From NCBI RefSeq assembly GCF_038502225.1, contig NC_091298.1, forward strand, positions 39,358,120-39,422,119: a stretch of 64,000 nucleotides of DNA, written 5' to 3'. The translations under genes and the position numbers were made by a program. The notes below the pieces were generated by a model. That model was not told where the DNA came from, did not search any database, and worked only from the letters and a program-made list of their open reading frames with translations. Below are positions 42,511-52,554 of this stretch, piece after piece. Source of the stretch: Cherax quadricarinatus. Lineage: Eukaryota > Arthropoda > Malacostraca > Decapoda > Parastacidae. Each line of letters begins with the position of its first letter. Within the stretch, counting starts at the first letter, position 1.

Positions 42511-44013
42511 ATGGATCCAGAAATTAAGTCATTATTAGATGAATTAACAGAGGCTACTATTGACACTTTAAAATTACAGACGTGTTGGCAAACAGCTAGA
42601 CAGTTAGAAATACCTTATAATAGATACCATAGCGCAGAGACTCTTAGGTCCCTAATTAAGGATAGATTATTTCCGAAATCCCAAGCAATGCCAGAATTAG
42701 ATTCGGAAGATAGTTTTATTTCTCAGTTCGAGGAAGTAGAAATCCCACGGATGGGAACTGCCTTAAATAATGAAGTTGAACCAGGGTTTACAAGGCCTTA
42801 CTACTCAGTCCAGACTCAAAGCTCTCCCCCGTTCATTTCCCTGGAGTATGTATCGGTGGTTGGAACGAACCCTCAGTCAAATGACGGGGATAATTTTAGG
42901 ACTGCTGCTCGTCCCAAAATACTTCCGGAGAAGACGCCCGAATTCCCCTCGGTGTCATTACCTCTTGGGAATTTCACGTCCGAACAACTAGAGAGAATAG
43001 AACGCATATTACTATTACAAAACTCTCAAATCGAAGCTAGAAGACATCTAAACGAGGAAGAATTTAGGCATGAAAGGTTTCGTTTTGAAACAAAGCAGAA
43101 GGGAGTTCTGGAAGAAAGAGATGTGAAGAGCACTGTAACTGGGTTTGACTTACATAAAGCAGCTCTGATGGTACCTAAGTTTAACGAAACAGACTTAGAT
43201 GAATTCTTTGAAATTTTTGAGAATCAGGCACGTTCAATGGGCTGGCCCAAAGACAAATGGGCCACCTTGCTGCACATGTCTCTATATGGAAAGGCGCAGT
43301 CTTGTGTCGCCTCCTTACCATATGAGTTTTATGTCCAGTACGACGTAGTAAAGAGAACTATTTTAGAAGCATATGAGATGCTCCCTATTAGTTACCAAAT
43401 AGCTTTTCGTTCCATGAAACGGCAAACAGGACAAACTTATTTAGATTTTGCCCGAGGGAAAGCAGTGGCATTTGAACGTTGGTGTCGAGCTTCTCGGGTC
43501 ACGACTTTAAAAGATCTATCACAATTAATGTTACTAGAAGGTTTGTATACAAATTTTCCAGAGGAAGATCGTCAGTATCTTGTTGGCCATTCGCAAACGA
43601 CGTTGTTAGAGACTGCTGCACTGGCAGACAACTTTGAGATTTCCCAGAGGTTGGTACAATCTGAAAGCAGCCAGGTTATCAAACCAGCAATGAGACCCGA
43701 ACCTGCGAAGCCTTTCAGTAAGCGACCTACCCAACCCGTTCACTCCCGTGTAACAAGTAAACCCGAAGTAAAACACCAAATTCAATCGAGCCCATCCTGT
43801 AGACCAGATAGGTCATGGGAAAAAATTAAATGTTCGTACTGTTCGAAGCTGAGACATTTCAAATCACAATGCTTTAAGCATGATAGGGACCAGGGAAGGA
43901 GTCCATCCTATAGATTGCCCACACAAATCATATCCTCTACGACTCATCCAAGGAAGTCCAAGCCAAGAGTAGATGCTCTGTCCCAAGGAAAAGGAACAGA
44001 TCCTCCTAGTTGA
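42511..44013 (+). CDS. gag of G, 500 aa, intact
   Basis: ATG 42,511 to TGA 44,011-44,013 with no stop. The N-terminus (1-60) has 'ATIDTLKLQTCWQTARQLEIPYN'. A disordered middle is followed by a capsid-like domain at about 210-390 ('VPKFNETDLDEFFEIFENQ', 'WATLLHMSLYGKAQSCVASL', 'RTILEAYEMLPISYQIAF'), related in layout to gag of H ('PPFTEGEDITSYIIRFEN'). One zinc knuckle 'CSYCSKLRHFKSQC' (CX2CX4HX4C) at about residue 450. Structural gag; protease follows in the next frame. The intact frame contrasts with broken pol. Confidence 0.88.
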   Translation: MDPEIKSLLDELTEATIDTLKLQTCWQTARQLEIPYNRYHSAETLRSLIKDRLFPKSQAMPELDSEDSFISQFEEVEIPRMGTALNNEVEPGFTRPYYSVQTQSSPPFISLEYVSVVGTNPQSNDGDNFRTAARPKILPEKTPEFPSVSLPLGNFTSEQLERIERILLLQNSQIEARRHLNEEEFRHERFRFETKQKGVLEERDVKSTVTGFDLHKAALMVPKFNETDLDEFFEIFENQARSMGWPKDKWATLLHMSLYGKAQSCVASLPYEFYVQYDVVKRTILEAYEMLPISYQIAFRSMKRQTGQTYLDFARGKAVAFERWCRASRVTTLKDLSQLMLLEGLYTNFPEEDRQYLVGHSQTTLLETAALADNFEISQRLVQSESSQVIKPAMRPEPAKPFSKRPTQPVHSRVTSKPEVKHQIQSSPSCRPDRSWEKIKCSYCSKLRHFKSQCFKHDRDQGRSPSYRLPTQIISSTTHPRKSKPRVDALSQGKGTDPPS

Positions 44014-44029
44014 CTAAGCAGAATATGGG

Positions 44030-44400
44030 TATCATCGTCAAACTTGTCAAGAGCTGTGAGTCCTTACTTTTCCAAAAGCAAAGTAGGAATTACCGATAGC
44101 CAGTTGTTGCAAGTAAATTCCTTTAGGGATATGGGGATCCTACTTAACATTGTTAAGAGAAGGACTGTTATTATTCCCCGCCGGATCACATACGGGTTTC
44201 GACGGTCTGTTGGAAGCTTATGGTGGCTCCACTACGCGAGTACCCCTGTACAAGTTATATGTCGAAACTCCTATTTTTGCAAGCTGGACGTCAATCGGAG
44301 TGTCTCCAACTAACTTCCCCATAAAAGACATAGACTTATTGATTGGGAACGACTTAGTGGAAGAAGGAATATGGAAAGAGCCCATAGTTATGGAAAATCC
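44030..44400 (+). pseudogene. Protease of G with DTG changed to DMG
   Basis: 'LLQVNSFRDMGILLNIVKR' corresponds to 'VSTILRDTGCTCIVIS' in H, so the catalytic Asp-Thr-Gly reads Asp-Met-Gly (gat atg ggg, about 44,129-44,137). A frameshift near 44,148 moves to the frame with 'SHTGFDGLLEAYGGSTTRVPLYKLYVETPIF' and 'IDLLIGNDLV', the Leu-Ile-Gly end of the retropepsin fold. Identification rests on position and on comparison with H. Confidence 0.7.
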
Positions 44401-45770
44401 AACCGAGGAAAATTACGTCATCGGAGCCCGACGAATGGAACCTACCCTCTTTCCTCTGAGCGTGGTAGCCCGGGCAATGGCCAAACAGTCGCGTTCTCCG
44501 TTGATATCGGAGGAAGTCATGGACGACGTCGACGTAGGAGTAGGAGACATATTCAACGAAAGCTCGAGTTTCGAGCCAACAGTCCACCTGGAACCGATAC
44601 CAGTTCCTAAGTCGGTGGCTTCCAAAATAGATTTATTCTCGGAGGAGGATCTAGTAAGAGAACTCCAAATAGACCCCTCCTTAAGTGACATCAGGAAGCT
44701 TGCTGTGTCGGGAGATGAAGCCTTTAAAAGTGACAGCTCTTACTATTGGGAGAAGGACTTACTGAAAAAGAAAATAGGATCTCTTAAAAATGATCATCTA
44801 GTGGTCTTGCCTACCCCGTTTAGAAATTTAGCATGTAAGTTTGCTCATGACAGTCCTCAAGGTGGACATCTGGGACAAAAGAAGACTTTTAGAAAAATTG
44901 TTAAGCACTTCACATGGCCAAAAATGAAGGAAGAAGTGGAGCGGTATGTAAGAAGCTGTTCCATGTGTCAACTAGTAGGCAAACCTGCACATAATCCACC
45001 ACCTGTGCCGTTGAACCCTATACAAGTATGTGGTGAACCCTTTTCACGTCTGGTGATAGACTGTGTCGGCCCGCTACCCAAGACTCGGCAGGGCAACCAG
45101 TTCCTGTTCACTATCATGGACACCGTCACCAGGTACCCAGAAGCAGTTCCTCTCAGGAGGATTAATGCTTGCCTAATAGTGAGAGCATTGATTAAGTTCG
45201 TCTCTCACTTCGGATTTCCAAGAGAAGTTCAGTCGAATCAAGGGTCGAATTTTACTTCAAAATTTTTCCGTGAAGCCTTGGCTCAGTTAGGGGTCAAGAT
45301 GGTTTACGCGACGGCCTATCGACCCCAATCACAAGGCGTGGTGGAAAGGTTCCATCAAACTTTGAAGATTTTGATGAGGTCCTATTGTTTGCAGTATTCC
45401 AAAGATTGGGATGAAGGTATTCCACTACTCTTGTTTGCCCTAGGAGAAAGCAAACAAGACAACTTGAAGTTTTCGCCATTTGAGTTAATATATGGGCATC
45501 AAATTAGAGGACCAGTACAGGTTCTCAAAGAAGCTTGGACCGGGGAAGAAACGCCGACTTTTAGGAGCTCTCCTACCTTAATGAAAGAACGCCTGAGCCT
45601 AGCTAGAGAATTGGTCGCCGAAAACTTACGACAAGCACAGAGTAAGATGAAGGAGGAATACGTCGAACTAAACTTCTTTCATTTGAACCAAAAGATCAAG
45701 TTCTGATTCAACGATTTCATCAGGGACATGCTCTACAGCCCAAATTTGAAGGTCCTTTAGAAATCGTGAA
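44400..45770 (+). pseudogene. Integrase of G
   Basis: Linker with acidic residues, then Zn-binding 'KFAHDSPQGGHLGQKKTFRKI' and 'RYVRSCSMCQLVG' (HHCC complete). Catalytic core: 'LVIDCVGPLPKTRQGNQFLF' (first Asp), 'EVQSNQGSNFTSKFF' where the second catalytic Asp is Asn, and 'QGVVERFHQTLKIL' (Glu). Then 'LKFSPFELIYGHQIRGP' and a C-terminal segment that shifts frame at about 45,700. It lies upstream of RT. The Asp-to-Asn change would abolish strand transfer. Confidence 0.9.
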
Positions 45771-47026
45771 GCGCCTAAGTGATGTGAACTACTTGGTAAG
45801 GACGCTGAGGAAGGGGAACTCACAACAGACGTATCACATTAATCAACTTAAACCCTATTCAGGAATCGTTTCTCCAATTTCTACTATAACGCCTCTGAAC
45901 CAAGAACGGGTTCCAGCAAGTTCGAATGAAATGATAGGAATACCGGTTCTTCTGAACAATTCGACAGCCTTAAAGAATTTAAATTCTCTACAAATAAATC
46001 TGGAAGTGGACAAAGGACATGAAATAAAATCCCTGATTAAGGCAAATCTCCACCTATTCAACGACGTCCCAAAACCGTGTATGTTGGGTGTGCATGATGT
46101 TACTCTCAGAGAACCTACTCCAATCAAGCAACCTCCCTACAGAGTGAGTCCCAAGAAACAAGGTGAGCTAGAGGCAGAGGTGAACTTCTTACTCTCACAC
46201 GGGTTGATAAAACCAAGTAACAGTCCCTGGGCATCCCCGTGCATTCTAGTCCCCAAACCAGACGGGACCTCCCGTATGTGCACGGATTTTAGAAAAGTCA
46301 ATGCTGTAACAGTACCTGATGGGTTTCCAATACCCAGAATTGATGACTTAATAGACAAGGTCTCCAGAGCTAAGTATGTCAGTAAATTGGACTTGTTAAG
46401 AGGGTATTACCAAGTCCCGTTGTCACCAAGAGCTCAAGAGATATCGGCTTTTATGATACCTGGTGGCCTATACAAGTATTGTGTTATGCCCTTCGGCTTC
46501 TGTAATGTGGCCTCTACGTTCCAGCGCATTATGAACATACTGGCAGATTGGACGGAGTAGAAGCTTACTTAGACGACTTAGTCATATACAGCAACAGTTG
46601 GCCCCAACACCTTAGACAGCTTAAAGCCTTGTTTGACACCTTAAGTAAACATAATTTTACAGTGAATTTGTCCAAGTGTGAGTTTGGCCAGACGAAAATT
46701 AAATACTGAGGATTTCGGATTGGACAAGGTGAAGTCGCTCCTTTGAACGCCAAAGTAAAGGCCCTCTTAAAATTTCCTACCCCTAAGGATAGGAAAAGCG
46801 TATCAAGATTTTTAGGAGTTGCCGGTTACTACCGTCGGTTCTGTCCGAATTTTGCACAGGTAGCTTTTCCCCTAACTGAATTAACAAGTCCAAAAACAAA
46901 GTTTTCATGGACCCAGGACTGTGAAATTGCTTTTAATCGTTTAAAAAGATTACTATCCTCTTCCCCAGTATTGCTAAGTCCTGATTTTAATAAACCATTC
47001 CACTTACAAATAAATGCCAGTGCGGT
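45766..47026 (+). pseudogene. Reverse transcriptase of G (first part) up to SINE-2
   Basis: After integrase C-terminal residues ('YHINQLKPYSG'), RT reads 'PIKQPPYRVSPKKQGELEAEV', 'SNSPWASPCILVPKPDGTSRMCTDFRKVN', 'VSKLDLLRGYYQVPLS' (catalytic Asp) and 'YCVMPFGFCNVASTFQRIM'. A one-base loss near 46,550 shifts the frame before catalytic 'AYLDDLVIYSNSW' (about 46,562-46,600). Then 'VNLSKCEFGQTKIKY' with TGA at 46,707, and 'FLGVAGYYRRFCPNFAQVA', the connection region to RNase H. Typical gypsy RT; standard catalytic residues present. Confidence 0.92.
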
Positions 47027-47322
47027 GGCCCGGTGGCCTGGTGGCTAAAGCTCCCGCTTCACACACGGAGGGCCCGTGTTCGATTCCCGGCGGGTGGAAA
47101 CATTTCGACACGTTTCCTTACACCTCTTGTCCTGTTCACCTAGCAGCAAATAGGTACCTGGGTGTTAGTCGACTGGTGTGGGTCGCATCCTGGAGGACAA
47201 GATTAAGGACCCCAATGGAAATAAGTTAGACAGTCCTCGATGACGCACTGACTTTCTTGGGTTATCCTGGGTGGCTAACCCTCCGGGGTTAAAAATCCGA
47301 ACGAAATCTTATCTTATCTTAT
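47027..47322 (+). mobile_element. SINE-2: tRNA-derived SINE in RNase H of G
   Basis: Nearly the same as SINE-1 in opposite orientation. tRNA-Val-like head with anticodon arm 'cttcacacacggag' and B box 'gttcgattcc' (47,078-47,088), then the same body, and tail 'cttatcttatctta'. It cuts the RNase H frame at 'NASAVA'; the frame resumes with 'LGATLLQKARN' after 47,323. Confidence 0.9.
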
Positions 47323-47694
47323 GCTTTGGGAGCCACATTGTTACAGAAGGCTCGAAATTCTGACCTATTACAACCTGTTTCTTATTTTTCTTCTAAATTA
47401 AAGAAACACCAAATTCATTATTCAACTATAGAAAAAGAAGCCTTAGCTCTCGTTGTATGCCTAGAGAATTTTGATGTATATTTAGGATCTTCTCCCCATC
47501 AGATATCGGTGTACTCCGATCACAATCTTTTGACCTTCATAAATACTATGAAATCGAAGAATGCCAGAATACTTAGTTGGGCTTTGAGAACTCAACCCTT
47601 CTCTGTTACTATTTCCCATATAAAAGGAAAACATAATCTCATTGCCGATGCCCTCTCTAGGCCTTCAATCTTTATTAATATACCTTTATTTTAA
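47323..47694 (+). pseudogene. RNase H of G
   Basis: 'GATLLQKARNSDLLQPVSYFS', 'YSTIEKEALALVVCLENFDVYL' (Glu), 'ISVYSDHNLLTFINTMKS' (Asp) and 'SHIKGKHNLIADALSRP', the standard order of gypsy RNase H, ending 'SIFINIPLF'. Its first Asp block is split off by SINE-2 (where the host reads 'LQINASAVA', Asn in place of the usual Asp). No integrase follows, in agreement with the inverted order. Confidence 0.9.
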
Positions 47695-47851
47695 CAGTAT
47701 GAGTCGGTACTTTTATGACCATCTATGTTGTGGAGAAAGCTGGAGATGATGTAGGACTGCTGTCTATGTTACAACCTCTGCTACTACGACAGATGCTACC
47801 CACCACCGAGAGTACAAGTCAATGGCGACCGTCAGCTGCGAGGGGGCGAGG
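47695..47851 (+). other. 3' untranslated region and polypurine tract of G
   Basis: 'gcgagggggcgagg' directly before the 3' LTR start is a polypurine tract used to prime plus-strand synthesis. Confidence 0.65.
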
Positions 47852-48577
47852 TGTTACACGCCCCTACTTCATTATATACAAAACTAAGAGGCCTGGTTAA
47901 AATAAGTTCTGTAATAATATATCGCGAACCACTTTATTACTAGCTAGATAAAGCAGGTTTGACTATATATTATTATTGGGTACAGTATGAATCATCAAAA
48001 GTACTCTCATTGTATTATATTATATTGTATTATATTATATTATTATTAGGTTAGGTATTACGAATGTGTAACCACTACTGTAGTGACCAATTGGTGGTTC
48101 TAGAATTGACGCCACGCGTCGCCTTCTGGCCGAGCTGAAGTCATACTATGGAGTAGTTGAGTGAGGCAGTCAGCTCCTAGCTCTGACTCGGTACGGGTCT
48201 TCAACCCAAAGCTCCTAGCTTAAACTTAAACATTAAACCAAGTCTATTGTCTTGCCTTTGCCATTAGTTTCCTGAAGTCTGGTAATTCATGTCACTTATG
48301 AAAGATAACTATTTCGTTACCCCAGACCTTTCTAAAAGAGTTAAATGGTGAGATTAGTAGATTATTAATCGAAGTTATTGTATCATACTCTGTTAATGAG
48401 AATTTGAACGTAAGATTGGGTTTCTTGCTGTATAGTATTTCATTTATAATTGCTTGTGGTTATTTTAATTCACTAACCAAATACCAATGAAACTAAATGA
48501 TTGGCTATAAAATAAAACTAACAAAAAAAAATGGAGTTATTTGTGCCCCTATTGTTACCGTGAAGATTGTCATAACA
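47852..48577 (+). repeat. 3' LTR of G
   Basis: 726 bp, 'tgttacacgcccctac' ... 'cataaca'. Aligns throughout with the 5' LTR. Contains AT-rich repeats (about 48,010-48,050) and AATAAA-like sequence near 48,500. Confidence 0.93.
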
Positions 48578-48582
48578 TCATC

Positions 48583-49796
48583 CTCCCGAGGTACCCGGTG
48601 AGTACCTATGGTCAAAATACCTATCTTTACAGTACCGTTTGAAAGAGTAGCTGTTGACATTGTTGGTCCTTTATCACCACTTTCATCTGGGGAACATAGA
48701 TATATATTAACATTAGTTGATTATGCTTCGAGTTTCCCTGAAGCCGTACCCTTAAAGACCATAACTACTACAGAGGTGGCTGAAGCCCTTTTGTCCATCT
48801 TCTCAAGAGTGGGCATTCCTAGAGAAATTTTGTCTGACCGTGGGACACAATTCACATCTGACTTAATGCAACATCTCTACCAACTTCTGGGAGTGAAGCC
48901 TCTCTTCACCACACCCTATCATCCCAGCTGTAATGGGAGGATTGAGTGCCAGCATTCGGTTCTCAAGCCCATTTTACGGAAACTTTGCTCCCTTTAACCT
49001 AAGGAATGGCATCGTTACCTACCCTGTGCTTTCTTTGCCATGAGGGAAGTTCCCAGTGACTCTTTGGGGTTTTCACCTTTTGAACTTCTCTATGGTAGAC
49101 AGGCCAGAGGTCCATTGTCCATCCTTCATGACTTGTGGACTAATGAGGACGTGAATGCTGAGGTTCAGTCTTCTTATCAGTTTCTTCTTGACCTTAGATC
49201 CAAATTTGAGGAGACCTCTGACATAGTTTCGAAAAACTTAAGCTTGTCAATGGACCAGTACAAAACCTATTTTGATTCCAAAAATCATAGGAGAAGTTTT
49301 AAAGTAGGGGATGAAGTTCTGGTACTTTTGCCTATCAAGTCAAATAAATTATTAGTAGCATGGAAAGGTCCACATAAGGTATTAAAAATTTGTGGGAAGG
49401 TTGATTACCTCATAGAAGTCAAGGGGAAACCTAAGCTTTATCATATCAACATCCTTAAGAAATATTACCGAAGAAATTCGGTTAATTGCCTGAATAACTT
49501 CGATTTAGTTTTTCCACACAAACTTGATAAGACAGCTGAGGAATGCAAAGTGTGCTTATTTGACACCTCTAACATAGACTATGACAGAGAACTACATGAC
49601 TTGGTGACTCTCGACCACTCGGGTGCAACAAACATTAATATTAATGAGACTTTGGATGACCATGAGAAACATGAACTACTTCAATGTGCGAGTAACCTCT
49701 CAGACGTTTTTACTGATATTCCATGTGTCACCTGAACGGTAGTCCATAAGATTGACTTAGTCACGGACAATCCTATCAAACAGAAATTATACCTGT
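48583..49796 (+). pseudogene. Integrase core, C-terminus and RT start of H
   Basis: Resumes after G with 'SRGTR', TGA at 48,598, then 'VPFERVAVDIVGPLSPLSS' (first Asp), 'IPREILSDRGTQFTSDLMQ' (second Asp) and 'HPSCNGRIECQHSVLKPIL' (Glu). TAA at 48,995, then 'LGFSPFELLYGRQARGP', 'SFKVGDEVLVLLPIKSNKLL' (GPY/F-type, 'WKGPHKVLKICGKVDYLIEV') and 'LYHINILKKYY'. It continues to 'LSDVFTDIPC' and, after one stop, 'VVHKIDLVTDNPIKQKLY', the N-terminal edge of gypsy RT. So RT followed integrase. All three catalytic residues are present. Confidence 0.92.
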
Positions 49797-50641
49797 AGTG
49801 ATACTGCTCCTGTGGGGAGCAGCAGCAGGATAATACTGCACCACCTCTAGGGGCCCATAACAACAACAGCTTGGTGTGTATCATGGATGCCAACACATGG
49901 TGAGTGATTCTCTTCTCTTATATTATTGTGGAAAATTACATTTATCTGTAACTCATCATGTACATAACAGTAAATGATAACAAAGATAATTATTATTTAT
50001 CAAAGTTACATAGACAAGTAGGAATTAGCGACACCTAGGTCGCAAAAAATGTCCCCCTTCGATACCTACCACTGTCATATCCACAAGTTGCTCTGGACCT
50101 ATTTATTATAAATGAAAAATACATCACCAGGAATGCTGGTAAATATATAAATTTGTGGACTGTATATTAAAATTAAAAAAGGATTATATATACACACAAT
50201 TACATAACAAAGAGAATATCTTAATATCACTCACCAATTTGACTGGAGATCAAGATGTATCATACTCAAAAAACCTCACTGTCTATACATGAAAATAACA
50301 ACTGGCCAGAGTTATAACATAACAGACTTATCTGAGGTTCCTGGAGCTGTCTTGTCCGGTCGTCTGATATCTCAAGTTATGCAGGACTGCACATCCAACA
50401 ATTTCGCCTCCTATTTGAGAGGTGTCAACCCAATTTTAACCTCTAGAGCACAAAAATTCCTTCCCATTACACTAACGTTGTATCCAATTCAAAACCAACA
50501 ATGGCGACTGTCCTACTGCCCAGGTGCAGAAAATTCCCATTTTCTATGACAATTTTTTATTAAATACAATATAGGCCATCTATTTACCTATAAATTACAG
50601 TATTTTCGGAAAATATATACAGTATTTTCCACACTGCGGCC
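49797..50641 (-). repeat. Probable 3' LTR of J
   Basis: The minus strand begins 'tggccgcagtgtgg' after the end of the J ORF (the purine-rich 'aaaggaaggag' at 50,674-50,684 could be the polypurine tract) and ends 'agtatcactaca'. Only one LTR is present, so both limits are inferred from TG...CA and the H junction. Confidence 0.5.
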
Positions 50642-50665
50642 AGCCGAAGTTCATTGCTAAACGAC

Positions 50666-51136
50666 TCAAATTACTCCTTCCTTTAGGAGACGATTCCAGC
50701 CAGTTCTGGCTTGAGTGGCTGTTCTCCTAGCAGGTCTTACGATTTCATCTTCCGGCATCATTTGGTCAGCGTTATCTTCCATATCACTCGTGTCACTTTC
50801 CCTCAGATTTTCATTTACATTTGATTGAGCACCTAATTCCAAGGGAATCAATTTATTAATTGTGCATAAACTTTCCTGGCCATGACACAACACTTTGACA
50901 TTCCTGACAACACTTTGTGCATCTGGGTACAATGTCAATACTTTTCCCAGAGGCCACAATGTTCGATGTTGTTCAGTGTCAATTAACACAATGTCACCTG
51001 GTTGAATGGTCTGTCGATTTACTGCCTTAGTCGCACCATAAAAGTGTTCACGTAGTGTAAGAAGATATTCCTTATGCCACACATTAGACCAATGATCAAT
51101 TACTTTATTTAACATTTTAAATTTATTACACAACAC
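50666..51136 (-). pseudogene. Integrase C-terminal domain of J
   Basis: 'HWSNVWHKEYLLTLREHF', 'IQPGDIVLIDTEQHRTLWPLGKVLTLYPDAQ' and 'VVRNVKVLC' are typical of the domain that closes BEL/Pao polyproteins (DUF5641-like). It ends 'GWNRLLKEGVI' before the LTR. One frame break separates it from the catalytic core at about 51,140-51,164. Confidence 0.88.
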
Positions 51137-51163
51137 TGCCGCATCATTGTAATCTTCATCACT

Positions 51164-51526
51164 TTATTCTGGATTATCTCTATTGACAGGGGCAGCTTCC
51201 AATTTCCTTCCACATATTAGGTGAGAAGGTGTTAATACATCTGCATCAGGTGTATCACTCATGTACGAGAGAGGCCTATTATTTATACGATTTTCCGCCT
51301 CCACTAACACTGCACAGAATTCTTCCAAATTAATTCTCTTCCGGTGTAGTACTTTACGGAGACACCTCTTCACTGTGCCTATCAGTCTTTCGTACAGCCC
51401 CCCCTGCCAAGGAGCTATAGGAGTAATAAATTTCCAGGTACACCCTCGCTGGGTTAACAGAGATTGAACATCGTCACTATTATTTAATTCTATCAAGTGT
51501 TGAGCACCTGCTACATAGAAAATGTC
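51164..51526 (-). pseudogene. Integrase core of J, C-terminal half
   Basis: 'FYVAGAQHLIELNNSDD', 'CTWKFITPIAPWQGGLYERLIGTVKRCLRKVL' (the Glu of the DDE triad in LYERL) and 'EAENRINNRPLSYMSD', then 'LTPSHLICGRKLE'. The segment before it, including the second catalytic Asp, is missing where C3 is inserted. Confidence 0.88.
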
Positions 51527-52126
51527 AGCCACAGCACCGTGTCTTCCTTTGCAGATGCATTATCATTGCGACACTGCAAAGCTCCAGGCAGACATCATCT
51601 TTCAGTCTCAGAAAACAATATGACATGAGAAATTTCAATTACTCAGATATGGTAAACATGAGGAAATTAAATCTTCATCAGAGTACAAAACAAATTCTGG
51701 CCACAAAATAGAGCGAAACACCAACGTCAAAGACCTGGGAGTGATCATGTCGGAGGATCTCACCTTCAAGGACCATAACACTGTATCAATCGCATCTGCT
51801 AGAAAAATGACAGGATGGATAATGAGAACCTTCAAAACTAGGGAGGCCAAGCCCATGATGACACTCTTCAGGTCACTTGTTCTATCTAGGCTGGAATATT
51901 GCTGCACACTAACAGCACCTTTCAAGGCAGGTGAAATTGCCGACCTAGAAAATGTTACATGATTATATACACCTGGAAAATCCTAGAGGGACTAGTACCG
52001 AACTTGCACACGAAAATCACCCACTACGAAAGCTGACTTCTGCAGCACACTAGCACGTCCTGTGACCACTTCATAAGGGGGATTACAATGTCTTCAAACT
52101 GGACAAGCACCTCAGTCAGCTCGTAG
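51527..52126 (+). mobile_element. C3: scrambled, multiply deleted family-C copy
   Basis: Matches C2 from the codons 'DVSHSTVSSFADD' to 'LDKHLK' but compresses about 880 bp of C2 into 600 bp. Several small deletions (e.g. inside the FADDT block, before 'MIIYTWKILEGLVPN' at 51,955, and across 52,036-52,110). The central part 51,640-51,955 is nearly identical to C1/C2. No 3' repeat tail, so it is not a normal end-on insertion. Confidence 0.85.
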
Positions 52127-52362
52127 TTCAGGTGAACAAACAGACCGGAACATCAGACACTTTCAGTGGAACACCATCTGAAGTACCAGTTAAAATTATT
52201 GGACAACTATAGTCTACACTTGTTACATCAAATGGTTTCACTAATTGTACACGCTCCTTTGGCAATGGTGGAGGACCTGGGTACATATAGGATCTGGCAT
52301 CCACACAGCGACATATTACACAAGATTTAATCACCCTTTTTACACTTTGCCGTCCTTGTGGA
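52127..52362 (-). pseudogene. Integrase of J: zinc finger end and first catalytic Asp
   Basis: 'QSVKRVIKSCVICRCVDARSYMYPGPPPLPKERV' in outline, then 'KPFDVTSVDYSCPIILTG' (first Asp) and 'KVSDVPVCLFT'. It joins to 'FWIPQGR' at 58,947-58,980 when D2 and one TSD copy are removed. Confidence 0.88.
52349..52362. repeat. TSD of D2, left copy
   Basis: 'gccgtccttgtgga', identical to 58,947-58,960. It encodes part of the PQGR motif of the J integrase on the minus strand. Confidence 0.93.
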
Positions 52363-52554
52363 TTATTATTATTATAATCAAAAAGAAGCACTAAGCCACA
52401 AGGGCTATACAGCGCTGCAGGGTAGGGAAGGAAGCGAGGGTATTGGATGGCAGAAGGGAGGGGGGATGATCAGCAGGTTACAGAAAACAGCGGGGCAGGG
52501 GATAGTACGGGGGTAGAGGGTAGAAAGAGATTGAAGTAGAAAGGGCTGAAGGTA

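Larger units (their letters stand above)
36948..48577 (+). mobile_element. G: Gmr1-like Ty3/gypsy element (LTR-gag-PR-IN-RT-RNH-LTR)
   Basis: Two LTRs, a 5-bp TSD, and an internal region 42,425-47,851 with domain order gag, protease, integrase, RT, RNase H. Integrase upstream of RT is the Copia-like order found in Gmr1-type Ty3/gypsy elements, while the RT and integrase sequences are gypsy-like. The 5' LTR contains LINE F and RNase H contains SINE-2. The LTRs differ at roughly 17-20 sites in about 600 bp by eye, so the insertion is not recent. Inactive through frameshifts and catalytic substitutions. Confidence 0.9.
27088..49796 (+). mobile_element. H: Ty3/gypsy-like LTR retrotransposon, integrase before RT, multiply interrupted
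   Basis: Pieces: 5' LTR 27,088-27,910, leader and gag to about 29,671, protease 29,969-30,593, integrase Zn-finger 36,641-36,947, integrase core and chromodomain-like tail 48,583-49,735, and the first RT residues to about 49,796. Three insertions (SINE, E, G) account for the gaps, and E and G have exact TSDs. When these are removed the frame passes straight from protease linker to integrase, so RT/RNase H never lay between them. The 3' part is lost at J. Confidence 0.88.

Noticed and set aside
47030..47100. Possible functional tRNA-Val gene (also at 29,895-29,968)
   Set aside because: The head lacks a good acceptor stem, and the sequence continues into a body and tail shared by two insertions in TEs, so it is a SINE head and not a cellular tRNA gene.
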